A stretch of DNA of 64,000 bases from B33-G16 sp964611035 (GTDB taxonomy: Bacteria; Desulfobacterota; DSM-4660; Desulfatiglandales; B25-G16), in NCBI GenBank assembly GCA_964611035.1, contig CAZSWT010000009.1, positions 8,806-72,805 of the forward strand, written 5' to 3'. The number at the start of each line of letters is the position of its first letter. Position 1 is the stretch's first letter. Below the pieces are notes generated by a model. It saw only the letters and a list, made by a program, of their open reading frames with translations. It searched no databases and had not been told where the DNA came from. Both the position numbers and the translations under genes were made by a program. Below, piece after piece: positions 54,026 to 62,773 of the stretch.

Positions 54026-54489
54026 CAGCCACTAAGGCACCAAGGCACCAAGATTATAGAATTATTCTTTTAATACCCTTTTTAATTAGGGGCACATTAA
54101 AATTAATAAGAAAACCAAGTCGTTTACCAGTCAATTTCAGATGGCTGAGTAGCTGTGCTTCCCATACAGGATTCATCTCGTCCACAGCTTTCAGTTCACA
54201 AATGATAAGCTCTTCCACCAAAACATCCAATCGTAGGCCTTCGTTAAAGACTATTCCATCATATATTATTGGGATATCTACTTGTCTTTGATATTTTAAC
54301 CCCCGCTTAGAAAGCTCATGACAAAAACAAACTTCATAAACCTTTTCAAGCAAACCTGGTCCTAATATTTTATGTACAGCATAGGCCGCATCTACTATCT
54401 TTCTTGCAATACATTCTTCCTTTTCAGATAAGGGGGTAAAACCCATATTTATCCTTCGTGTCTTAGTGCCTTAGTGGCTGAACAGTTAC
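54026..54489 (-). mobile_element. GxxExxY element 2 (gene plus terminal inverted repeats)
   Basis: Left CAGCCACTAAGGCACCAAGG (54026 on) and right CTTAGTGCCTTAGTGGCTG (54462-54480) pair with 21 of 24 matches over 24 bases. GAACAGTTAC follows on the right and supplies the stop codon of the CoA-synthetase gene (54486-54488). Confidence 0.8.
54054..54446 (-). CDS. GxxExxY protein (PDDEXK_3 family)
   Basis: 130 residues, full length. GLLEKVY is the family motif and LRLDVLVEELIICELKAVDE contains the Asp and Glu-x-Lys of the PD-(D/E)XK fold. The last codons (KRIIL) and stop are inside the terminal repeat, and the frame starts only 10 bp from the other repeat, so gene and repeats form one unit. It differs clearly from the copy at 46139, so the two are not a recent duplication. 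Confidence 0.88.
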   Translation of the reverse strand: MGFTPLSEKEECIARKIVDAAYAVHKILGPGLLEKVYEVCFCHELSKRGLKYQRQVDIPIIYDGIVFNEGLRLDVLVEELIICELKAVDEMNPVWEAQLLSHLKLTGKRLGFLINFNVPLIKKGIKRIIL

Positions 54490-56621
54490 AAAAGGCGAAG
54501 AATCACCCGGGAGTCCACAATGGATGCACCCTTTTCATGGACAATCACCGGGTTTAAATCGATTTCTTTAATTTCAGGGTTGTCAATGACAATCTCAGAG
54601 AGCCTAACAAGAATATCTTTTATAGCCGCAATATCCTTTGGCTTTTCCCCTCTTATTCCGGTTAAGATTTTATACCCTTTTATTTCTTTGACCATTTCAT
54701 CAATATCTTCCGCTGCAAGCGGGGCTACCCTAAAGGAAACATCCTTTAGAACCTCAACAAATATCCCACCTAAACCAAACATGATAACCGGGCCAAATTG
54801 TGCATCCCGGATCATCCCGATGATGCACTCCTGGCCCTTTTTTGCCATAGGTGAAATAAGGGTTCCTAAAATTTTCTCTTTTGTTACTACCTTCTCAGCA
54901 TTCTCTACTATTTCTTTAAAGGCCCTCTTTATGTCCTCTTGATTGTTTAAACCCAGCTTTATACCCCCTGCATCGGATTTATGGATAATGTCTGGGCTGA
55001 CTACCTTCATTGCCAGCGGATATCCTATTGCATTGCCTATCTCAATCGCCTTCTCTATACTATCCGCTAATTCCGCTTCTGGTAAAGAAATGTGATATTC
55101 CTTAAGTAACTCTCTTGATTCTGTCTCCAGCAGATTATGCCTTTTTTCTTCCCCCACCTTTTTAAAGAGCTTTTTCACAGCAGGGCGTTCTTTAGCTGCT
55201 CCTGTGGGTATTTGCATCCGGCTGATTTTTTTCTGATTGATGGAAAAGTGCATCAGTGCACTCAGGCACTGGGCGGTCCTTTCAGAAGATTCAATAACAG
55301 GCACTCCGGCAGCCTTTAATATATCAAGGGATTTTATCGGGTCTCTGGCAAAACTGGTGTGCACAAAAAGAGGCTTTGTATATTTTTGTACTAAATCAAC
55401 CATATCTTTTGAGGCCTTCTCCTCTAATTCGGCCACATGAGGTGCAATGATATCCTTAAAACCTCCAAAAAAGCCTGTGAGAAATATACCATCTACCTGA
55501 TCATCTTCCATGCAAACCTTCACACATTCGGTTATCATATGAGGGTTTTCTTCTGCTGTTCCCCCATAATCAATAGGATTACTGGCTGGCATACCTTCAA
55601 GCAAAAAAGGCTTCATTTTTTCCTGGGTTTCCGTGCTCAAAACAGGAACATCCATTCCATACTTTTCAGCATTATCTGCCGCTATGGAATTATCGCCACC
55701 TCCCTCTGATAAAATCGCTACCTTATTACCCTTAGGAAGAGGACAACTCGCAAATACTTCTGCCATATCAAACAGCTCATCTGCATTGGATACCCTTACA
55801 ATACCCGCCTGCCTGAAGGCGGCATCCACAATGACCTCATCGCCTGCAAGAGAGCCGGTATGAGATGCAGCGGCCCGTGCCCCGGCGCTTGATCTTCCCA
55901 CCTTAAGGGCAATAACCGGTTTTTTCTTTGCGGTCTCTCGAACAACTCTGACAAGATTATTTCCATCTTTAATGCCTTCAAGATAGGTCATGATAACCTT
56001 TGTGTCAGGGTCGTCTTTCAGATAATCTATGTATTCATGAAAATTAACCCCTATGGCATTTCCAACACTAATTATTTTGCTAAAACCCACGCCTCTCATC
56101 CTGGCATAGTGTGTCAATGAATCGATCACATTGCCACTCTGTGCAAGAACCGAGATCGACCCTTTTTCTATCTGGGGAACTCCTAAAAAATTGATATCTG
56201 CTGAGGAGCTGAACATGCCGCTACAATTAGGGCCAATAACAAATGCACCGGTCCTGGCTGCCTCCTCTAAAATCTCTGACTCGATCTTCTTTCCCTCTTC
56301 TCCGCTTTCTCCAAGCCCGGCGGTAATAATGATGATCCCTTTAGCGCCCATTTTTACACTATCTGCTACAGCAGAGGTGAGAAATCTGGGTGCAACAACA
56401 ATCATAACCAGGTCAACCTCACCATCGATCTCTGTAATGCTCGGATAGGCCTTTCGCCCAAAAAGTTCTGACCTTTTCGGGTTAATCAGATAAATATCAC
56501 CCTTGTATCCTCCTTCAATTAAACTCCTTGTTCTCCTCTCAGATGCCTTTCCCGGGACCTCGGAGGCGCCGATTACAGCCACTGATCTGGGGTTAAATAC
56601 ATTTTCTAACGATCTTTCCAT
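54486..56621 (-). CDS. Fused NDP-forming acyl/acetyl-CoA synthetase
   Basis: 711 residues: alpha part (NPRSVAVIGASEVPGKASERR, then AAASHTGSLAGDEV with the phospho-His) joined to the ATP-grasp beta part (YPLAMKVVSPDIIHKSDAGGIKLGL, MFGLGGIFVEVLKDVSFRVAPL). It interconverts acyl-CoA plus ADP and acid plus ATP, an energy-saving step in fatty or amino acid degradation. All domains are present, unlike the alpha-only protein at 18504. Its stop codon lies in element 2. Confidence 0.93.
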   Translation of the reverse strand: MERSLENVFNPRSVAVIGASEVPGKASERRTRSLIEGGYKGDIYLINPKRSELFGRKAYPSITEIDGEVDLVMIVVAPRFLTSAVADSVKMGAKGIIIITAGLGESGEEGKKIESEILEEAARTGAFVIGPNCSGMFSSSADINFLGVPQIEKGSISVLAQSGNVIDSLTHYARMRGVGFSKIISVGNAIGVNFHEYIDYLKDDPDTKVIMTYLEGIKDGNNLVRVVRETAKKKPVIALKVGRSSAGARAAASHTGSLAGDEVIVDAAFRQAGIVRVSNADELFDMAEVFASCPLPKGNKVAILSEGGGDNSIAADNAEKYGMDVPVLSTETQEKMKPFLLEGMPASNPIDYGGTAEENPHMITECVKVCMEDDQVDGIFLTGFFGGFKDIIAPHVAELEEKASKDMVDLVQKYTKPLFVHTSFARDPIKSLDILKAAGVPVIESSERTAQCLSALMHFSINQKKISRMQIPTGAAKERPAVKKLFKKVGEEKRHNLLETESRELLKEYHISLPEAELADSIEKAIEIGNAIGYPLAMKVVSPDIIHKSDAGGIKLGLNNQEDIKRAFKEIVENAEKVVTKEKILGTLISPMAKKGQECIIGMIRDAQFGPVIMFGLGGIFVEVLKDVSFRVAPLAAEDIDEMVKEIKGYKILTGIRGEKPKDIAAIKDILVRLSEIVIDNPEIKEIDLNPVIVHEKGASIVDSRVILRLL

Positions 56622-56666
56622 AAATTATTCTCCTAACGTGGACAAGCTGAAGCCAAAAATCTATTT

Positions 56667-56743
56667 GCCACAAAGTCGCAAAGACACAAAAAATTGAAAA
56701 TTTGCAATTGAAAATTGACAATTGGAATTGGTGCCTTAGTGGC
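56667..56743. repeat. Short gene-less relative of the GxxExxY element
   Basis: Left GCCACAAAGTCGCAAAGACA and right TTGGTGCCTTAGTGGC face each other across 77 bp, with AATTGAAAATT...GACAATTGG between. It is the shortest relative in the window. Confidence 0.55.
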
Positions 56744-56794
56744 GATAAGGAAAAATTATCTGCCCCAATAATGCTACCTAACATCTTTGGATTT

Positions 56795-57268
56795 TCACTT
56801 CACAGTTCTGACGGGTAGTGCTCGGAAACTCTTTTTATTTAGTTGGAGGGTCATGTATTGGTATCCCTTTCTAAAGCTAAAGGCATAGGATGAAATAGCC
56901 CTGCTCTCAGAAGACCAGACCCATGCACAGCTTAAAGTAATTGCAGGATGAATCCTCACATTTAACCCACAATCAGTCTCATAGCCTTCTAAACCCTTAT
57001 TATATAACGTCTTAAGCTCGTGGATGGTCGGCAAACGCCAATCCGAGTATTTATATCCGGCTATTGGAGGGTTCTCACAATAGACCTTTGCATCATGCCA
57101 GGTGATGTCCCCCATATTGTCCGATGAGGCCCACATTAGACTGGTAAGTGTATCAGTGACGGTTCCATCGTCATTGTCTATGAAGCGTTCATCGGCCTGG
57201 ACCGTGCTAACAAGAAAAACCATAAGTAGGCAAAACATTACTGATATGGTAAAAAATTTTCTAATCAC
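56795..57268 (-). CDS. Exported DUF1566 protein
   Basis: 157 residues. Signal peptide MIRKFFTISVMFCLLMVFLVSTVQA, then the DUF1566/Lcl-C pattern: DNDDGTVTDTLTSLMWASSDN, DWRLPTIHELKTL, CAWVWSSESRAISSYAFSFRKGY and LPVRTVK. Such domains are common in secreted proteins of deltaproteobacteria; function unknown. Probably periplasmic. Confidence 0.82.
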   Translation of the reverse strand: MIRKFFTISVMFCLLMVFLVSTVQADERFIDNDDGTVTDTLTSLMWASSDNMGDITWHDAKVYCENPPIAGYKYSDWRLPTIHELKTLYNKGLEGYETDCGLNVRIHPAITLSCAWVWSSESRAISSYAFSFRKGYQYMTLQLNKKSFRALPVRTVK

Positions 57269-57321
57269 TTCTTCCCTCCATCTAAGAGTCCCTTAGTTTG
57301 AAGATTGGCAGCATAATGCAG

Positions 57322-57831
57322 TTATAGGTCAGAATCGGTGGCCCCCTTTGGAATGGGAACCACAAGCACAGGTCGCATGCTCCGCCTCAGTATCTTTTCA
57401 GAGACCGATCCCAGGAAGGTATGACTCAGTATTCCCTTGCCATGAGCCCCCAGAATAATAATGTCGCTATCTATCTTCTCAGCGGTTTTCAAGATTTCAT
57501 CCACTGCATCTCCTTCATGAACCAGGATGGAGGAAACCAGGTCACTTTCACCTTGGAGACCCTTGAGTTCTTTTTGGCTAAAGTCATGTAACTTTGTTCT
57601 TATGCCCTCAATGACCTCTCTGGATCTCTCTCCCCGCAGCTGATAATACCGGTCTTCCCCCATCTGTGTAATGATGGGGACCTCCATAGCTGAATCTATT
57701 TTGGGTAAAATATATAGGATTGTTATTTTTACATTCAATGCCTCTGCCAAGGTCATGGCATAACGGAATGCAAATGCAGAATTTTTTGAAAGGTCTGTGG
57801 CGTATAAGATGTTTTTTATTGATGGGAGCAT
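57322..57831 (-). CDS. Universal stress protein UspA family
   Basis: 169 residues. NILYATDLSKNSAFAFRYAM is the nucleotide-binding start, and ILGAHGKGILSHTFLGSVSEKILRRS keeps the G-2x-G-9x-G-S ATP-binding motif, so it probably binds ATP. It lies 23 bp after the TRAP permease gene. A UspA protein next to a TRAP transporter is a known arrangement (TeaD-type regulation). Confidence 0.9.
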   Translation of the reverse strand: MLPSIKNILYATDLSKNSAFAFRYAMTLAEALNVKITILYILPKIDSAMEVPIITQMGEDRYYQLRGERSREVIEGIRTKLHDFSQKELKGLQGESDLVSSILVHEGDAVDEILKTAEKIDSDIIILGAHGKGILSHTFLGSVSEKILRRSMRPVLVVPIPKGATDSDL

Positions 57832-57854
57832 TTTTTTCTCCTCTCTTTCATCCC

Positions 57855-59939
57855 CTAAACTGTTTCTCTAGCCAAAGCCCGGGATCGTGGTAATTGGATT
57901 AGATAGAGGAATCCGATCAAACCTATCCCGATAAGAGGCCAAACAAATTTATTCCCAAAATGCAGGTATTCCATAAATACTTGTGGTCGAAGTCCCATAA
58001 GCACTATCGCAGCTAAAAGAACAGATTCGTAGATCCTGTTTTTGGCTATGAAATAGTTTTGGGTCAAGGAGGCAAAGGCAAACATGGCTAAGACTCCAGT
58101 TACAAATACAAATACAATATGCAACCATGAGGTTATGCCAATCAGGAGCAGATCGGAATTAAAGACAAACATAAAAGGAAGAATGGCTGTCCGGATGTCA
58201 TAGGTAAATCCCTGAATACCTGTGCGAATGGGGTCTGATTTTGCAATAGCCGAGGCCGCATATGCAGCCAGGCCCACTGGCGGTGTATCATCAGCCAGGA
58301 TACCAAAAAAGAAGCAAAAGAGATGCGCTGCTATAACAGGGATTACCAGACCGTAATCTGCTCCAAGTTGTAAAATGACCGGCACTGTTAAGGAGGCCAT
58401 GACAATATAATTGGCTGTTGTAGGAAGCCCCATCCCCAGAATAAGGCTGGCAATGGCAGTAATGATGAGCAAGAATACCAGATTGCCCCCGGCAATGGTG
58501 TCAATCACCTCAACAATCAGTCCTCCCAATCCCATGGCAACCACACCAACTATGATGCCAGCGGTAGCCACGGCAACGCCTATTCCCATCATGTTTTTCC
58601 CCCCTGCAACCAACGCATCCCAGATCTGGTGAAGGCTGAGCTTAAAGGCGCCCCAGAGAGACTCCTTAGCGATATATGCCTTGATAAAATTCTGCACCAC
58701 AATCAATATAGCCAACACCTGAATTGCCCGATAAGCGGCAAGTTGCGGTGTATGGCGGAGGATCATCAATTCGTAAATAAGGTAAAACATGGGGATCAGA
58801 AAATGGAGTCCCTTCAAAAGAGTTCTAAAAAACTGAGGTAACTGCGCTTTTTTAAGACCCTTTAACCCAAGCTTTGAGGCCTCTAAATGGGTGATATAAA
58901 TCAGAGCGATATAAGAGATTATAGCCGGTATGAAGGCGGCCTTCACCACCTGAAAGTATGGAAGATTACAGTACTCAGCAATGATAAAGGCAGCCGCACC
59001 CATAATGGGAGGCATGAGCTGGCCGTTGGTGCTCGCAGCTACTTCAACTGCCCCTGCTTTGTAGTCTGGATAGCCCACACTTTTCATAAGGGGAATGGTG
59101 AATGTCCCGGTGGTCACGGTGTTGGCAATACTCGATCCTGAGACCAGACCGGTCATACCACTCGCCAGAACCGCAGCCTTTGCCGGACCCCCTTTAAATC
59201 GTCCCAAAAGAGAGAAGGCAAGATCAATAAAAAACTTCCCACCGCCGGCCTTGTCCAGCATTGAGCCAAACAGAACAAAAAGAAAAACAATCATGGCTGA
59301 AACATCCAAAGGGATACCATAAATCCCTTCGGTAGAGATAGTCATCTGGCTCATAAAGCGACGAAATGAAACCCCCTTAAAGGCGATAACATCTGGCATA
59401 TAGGGGCCGAAGAAAGCGTAAAAAATAAAGCCACATGCAACGATAAGCAGAAATGGCCCGAGCGATCGTCGTGCCGCCTCTAAGAGCAAAATGACAAGTA
59501 CAACTCCTACAATAATATCCATGAGGATTGGTGCCCCTTGCCTTTCTGCCAATTCCACGTAATTTATGGCAAGGTAGAGCGCTGCAAGGGCTCCAATAAT
59601 GCCAAACCCCCAATCAATAAACGAAATCCTGTTTTTGACCGACAAAAAGGAAAATATGCCTTTGAATTCTCTCTTTTTAAAGGCGGGATAACTTAAATAG
59701 ACCAGCAGGATTGCAAAGCCCAAATGAATGGATCGGACATAGATTGAATCGAGGATAATAACCTCGGGAAGAGATAATTGAAATAACGACCAGGCAGCCG
59801 CAATACAGGGAATGATGTATCTGGTTACCCCTGAAAGCCTTCTCGAGCCAAATTCTGCCTCTTCAGCAATCTTCTCGGCGATTTTAGCCCCTTCATCAAC
59901 CTCTTTGCTTTGATGTATGTCAGGTTTTTCCATACTCAT
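57855..59939 (-). CDS. TAXI-family TRAP transporter permease, fused subunits
   Basis: 694-residue inner-membrane protein in which the small four-helix and large twelve-helix TRAP subunits are joined. Hydrophobic helices fill most of the chain. GLVSGSSIANTVTTGTFTIPLMK and MGLPTTANYIVMASLTVP are large-subunit signatures. The N-terminal ~60 residues are hydrophilic. With the binding protein at 60089 it should drive sodium- or proton-coupled uptake of a carboxylate or amino-acid-like solute. Confidence 0.93.
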   Translation of the reverse strand: MSMEKPDIHQSKEVDEGAKIAEKIAEEAEFGSRRLSGVTRYIIPCIAAAWSLFQLSLPEVIILDSIYVRSIHLGFAILLVYLSYPAFKKREFKGIFSFLSVKNRISFIDWGFGIIGALAALYLAINYVELAERQGAPILMDIIVGVVLVILLLEAARRSLGPFLLIVACGFIFYAFFGPYMPDVIAFKGVSFRRFMSQMTISTEGIYGIPLDVSAMIVFLFVLFGSMLDKAGGGKFFIDLAFSLLGRFKGGPAKAAVLASGMTGLVSGSSIANTVTTGTFTIPLMKSVGYPDYKAGAVEVAASTNGQLMPPIMGAAAFIIAEYCNLPYFQVVKAAFIPAIISYIALIYITHLEASKLGLKGLKKAQLPQFFRTLLKGLHFLIPMFYLIYELMILRHTPQLAAYRAIQVLAILIVVQNFIKAYIAKESLWGAFKLSLHQIWDALVAGGKNMMGIGVAVATAGIIVGVVAMGLGGLIVEVIDTIAGGNLVFLLIITAIASLILGMGLPTTANYIVMASLTVPVILQLGADYGLVIPVIAAHLFCFFFGILADDTPPVGLAAYAASAIAKSDPIRTGIQGFTYDIRTAILPFMFVFNSDLLLIGITSWLHIVFVFVTGVLAMFAFASLTQNYFIAKNRIYESVLLAAIVLMGLRPQVFMEYLHFGNKFVWPLIGIGLIGFLYLIQLPRSRALARETV

Positions 59940-60052
59940 AATTCCTCGATTAGTAATATCGTTTTCTCTATGATCTTTTTTCGACCAGACAAATCTTAAT
60001 GAAAATCGTTATCTTGATATATGTGGGGAAATTCTCTGCGTGAGAACATATC

Positions 60053-60084
60053 AAAAAGGGCGTGGTAAATGCCACGCCCTTTTT
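60053..60084 (-). terminator. Terminator between binding-protein and permease genes
   Basis: A 13-bp stem (60053-60065 with 60072-60084) with A/T runs on both sides, just after the binding-protein stop. It would leave the binding protein expressed more strongly than the permease. Confidence 0.85.
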
Positions 60085-60088
60085 GGAC

Positions 60089-61072
60089 TTATTTCAGGCC
60101 TACCTCTTTATAATATTTCATGGCGCCCGGATGTATGGGCGCGCTTAATGCCTCCAGCATATTCTTTTTAGTGAGAACACCGTAAGCCGGGTGCAGCTTT
60201 TTGAAGGCATCCAGATTGTCGAAAACCTCCTTGGTAATCGCGTAGACGATATCATCAGGGATGTCAGCATTCGTACAGAATGTTGTTTTTACAGCAAAGG
60301 TATCAACATTTTCCTTGTTTCTCGCCATAGGATAAAATTTTATCGGAATGTAGGCCTTCGCATAGAAAGGCCACTTGGCAACAAGCTTATCAATGCATGC
60401 ACCTGTTACAGGAACAAAATGCACCTTTCTTCTTCCACTGGTTGCCTCTTTGATGGAGCCATTAGGATGACCCACTGTGTAGAAAAAGGCGTCGATTCGG
60501 CCATCCTGGAGGAACTTGGCGGACTCATCAGCCTTGAGACCCTCAGCCCTCATATCCTTCTTCAAATCTATGCCACAGGCGGCAAGTGCATCTGTGGAGT
60601 TACCTCTCTGGCCGGAACCGGGGTTTCCAATATTGACATGCTTTCCCCTGAGATCCATGAATTTCTCAATCCCGGTGTCATTTCCGGCCACCAGCACGAT
60701 AGATTCAGGGTGGAAACTACAAATCGCCCTGAGGTTTTTTTGTGGCCCCTTATCTTTCCAGTCTTTGATGCCATTCCATGCCTGGTACTGCCGGTCAGAC
60801 TGAATTAAGCCAAATTCTAGGTCACCGGCCATGACTGCATTGACATTAAATACCGAACCCCCCGTGGACTCGACAGTTACCCGGAGATTATATTGTTTTC
60901 TTTTCTTATTGACAATCTTGCCAATAGCACCACCAGTGGGGTAATAGATACCGGTTACACCACCTGTTCCGATGGTAACGTATGTAACTTTGGCCGGGCA
61001 GGTTTCTACATGAACAAATGAGAACACCATAACCACTGCCACTGCTAAACCGAGTAAAAATATCTTTTTCAT
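60089..61072 (-). CDS. TAXI-family TRAP solute-binding protein
   Basis: 327 residues. Signal peptide KIFLLGLAVAVVMVFSFVHVE at the N-terminus, then the TAXI signature YVTIGTGGVTGIYYPTGGAIGKIVN. FYTVGHPNGSIKEA and DIPDDIVYAITKEVFDN are family segments. Periplasmic receptor for the fused permease. Ligand not predictable; glutamate-like compounds are typical for the family. Confidence 0.93.
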   Translation of the reverse strand: MKKIFLLGLAVAVVMVFSFVHVETCPAKVTYVTIGTGGVTGIYYPTGGAIGKIVNKKRKQYNLRVTVESTGGSVFNVNAVMAGDLEFGLIQSDRQYQAWNGIKDWKDKGPQKNLRAICSFHPESIVLVAGNDTGIEKFMDLRGKHVNIGNPGSGQRGNSTDALAACGIDLKKDMRAEGLKADESAKFLQDGRIDAFFYTVGHPNGSIKEATSGRRKVHFVPVTGACIDKLVAKWPFYAKAYIPIKFYPMARNKENVDTFAVKTTFCTNADIPDDIVYAITKEVFDNLDAFKKLHPAYGVLTKKNMLEALSAPIHPGAMKYYKEVGLK

Positions 61073-61162
61073 TACTTCCTCCTTACTAATAATAATTGTT
61101 TATTGTACGTTATTCCTTGGCCCTAAAAATTGATAGACTCACCTCCTTTCTTATATAATTTT

Positions 61163-61318
61163 GCCACCAAGACCCAAAGCCACCAAGATGATAGCATTAT
61201 TCTTTTAAAACTGGATTTGCTGACCGTCATATTATAATGAAATTTTCACTTGCTGATGAAAAAAAATAACTCATATTTCTTCTTTGTGTCTTGGTGACTT
61301 AGTGGCTGAGTATTTACA
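61163..61318. repeat. Gene-less GxxExxY-type element
   Basis: Left GCCACCAAGACCCAAAGCCA and right CTTGGTGACTTAGTGGC (19 of 25 match over 25 bases). The next bases, ATGATAGCATTATTCTTTTAA, match the 3' gene end of element 2. GTATTTAC lies 7 bp from the regulator's stop codon. Confidence 0.75.
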
Positions 61319-61324
61319 AATTTT

Positions 61325-62176
61325 TTACGAAATATAGGTCTGGAATTCCTCAAATGTGTTTTCAAGTTTATTAAGTGCAGATATAGCCTTATCTTTTTTC
61401 CTTAGAGCTATTTCAGCAATTAAGGCATTTATCAGGCTCATTGGAGCAGCGTAGGATTCTATGTACGTTGGAATCTTTGTGTTTGCAATAAGTGTTACAT
61501 TGGCTAATTTGGCGATAGGAGATAGCTCGCTATTGGTTATGGCAATAACAGAGGCCTCTTTTTTCTTAATCTTTGCAGCAAGATCGAACGACTCTCGGGT
61601 GTATCGTCTAAAACTGATAACCACCAGAGCGTCATCTTTTCTTACCCCAAGGACCTGTTCAGGTATATCACCAATTCCTGGTTTAAGCAGTATGACTTTA
61701 TTTAAAAAAAACCTAAGGTCAAAGGCTAAATAAAAGGCCAATGCATAACTGGACCTTAAACCCAGGACATATATAGACCTGGCTGAGCATAGTTTTTTTA
61801 CTGCCTCTTCAAACAATTGATCAGAGATGGTGGCCCTCAATGTTCGGATATTTTCGACATCGCCATTTAAAATTTCTGCAAAGATATTCCCTGGACCCTC
61901 TAAGCTATCTGCCGAGTCAGCCAACCTTTTTGTAGTAGAAAAGTCTTTTACCACCCGCTGGGCAATTTCTTTTTTAAACTCTGAGAAACCAGAAAACCCG
62001 AGGTTACTTATAAGTCGTGTGACTGTAGCCTCTGATACATTGGCTTTCTTTGCGATCTGAAAAGAGTTTAGAAGAAAGGCCTCGTTAATATTGTCATGGA
62101 GATAGTAAGCAACTTTCTTCTGGCTTGGTGTTAGTTTCGGGTAATGAGAAGAGATTTGATCAAGGATATTTTTCAT
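61325..62176 (-). CDS. RpiR/MurR-family transcriptional regulator
   Basis: 283 residues. The N-terminal helix-turn-helix (IAKKANVSEATVTRLISNLGFSGFSEFKKEI, about 42-72) is followed by a SIS sugar-phosphate-binding domain (VLGLRSSYALAFYLAF, VVISFRRYTRESFDLAAK). It stands upstream of the TAXI-TRAP genes on the same strand and may control them or a sugar pathway. Effector unknown. Confidence 0.9.
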   Translation of the reverse strand: MKNILDQISSHYPKLTPSQKKVAYYLHDNINEAFLLNSFQIAKKANVSEATVTRLISNLGFSGFSEFKKEIAQRVVKDFSTTKRLADSADSLEGPGNIFAEILNGDVENIRTLRATISDQLFEEAVKKLCSARSIYVLGLRSSYALAFYLAFDLRFFLNKVILLKPGIGDIPEQVLGVRKDDALVVISFRRYTRESFDLAAKIKKKEASVIAITNSELSPIAKLANVTLIANTKIPTYIESYAAPMSLINALIAEIALRKKDKAISALNKLENTFEEFQTYIS

Positions 62177-62305
62177 TACTTATTGATGAAAATGTTTCAT
62201 CTAAAATATTTTAATGAAATCTTTTCTTTTTATTTATTTATTTATTTATTTTGTCAAGTTTTTTATTTTTTTTATTTTTTTTAATTTGTAGGCTTGAAAA
62301 TCTTA

Positions 62306-62335
62306 TTGACAAAGCAAAGGGATAAAAATTATAAA
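62306..62335 (+). promoter_or_regulatory. Possible promoter upstream of hdrA
   Basis: TTGACA (62306), 18-bp spacer, TATAAA (62330). It would give a leader of over 400 nt before hdrA. Confidence 0.45.
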
Positions 62336-62412
62336 TTAGCCACATAAAAAAGTAGGTATCTGCTTAATAAATAGGGGCAAGTGCCTTTGGATACTGATGG
62401 ATACACACCTAT

Positions 62413-62482
62413 TGGATTCCCGCTTACGCGGGAATGACAGGCACTTATCTTATCTCCTCATTCCCGCGTAAGCGGGAATCCA
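62413..62482. repeat. Perfect 24-bp inverted repeat
   Basis: Arms 62413-62436 and 62459-62482 are exact complements built on ATTCCCGCTTACGCGGGAAT, a common dispersed palindrome type in environmental bacteria. Confidence 0.9.
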
Positions 62483-62773
62483 TGAGTTATTACCCCTAAA
62501 TATCGAACTGTTACAAAAATACTGTCTCTGGCATTTTGCCTATTATAGTTAAAGCTATATAAAGAGATTATAAGCTATTATGTGAGGTCACTGCTGTCCC
62601 AACGTTGGGAAAAAACAGACTTTTAATAGCCTAACTTGCTGATTTTACTAAACCATGTTTTTCAAATGAGTTTCAAGTCGATAACATCTAAAAGAGCTAG
62701 TAAACCTTTATCTGGTAAAGCTTTAAGGGATTATTATTGTCCAACATTGGGACACTACTGATTTGAGGTATAA

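Larger units (their letters stand above)
62177..62773. other. Gap with promoter, perfect inverted repeat and palindromes
   Basis: TTGACA (62306-62311) and TATAAA (62330-62335) form a possible promoter. A perfect 24-bp inverted repeat (62413-62436 with 62459-62482) follows. Two similar palindromes lie at 62597-62610 (TCCCAACGTTGGGA) and 62738-62754 (TGTCCAACATTGGGACA). No gene. Confidence 0.6.
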
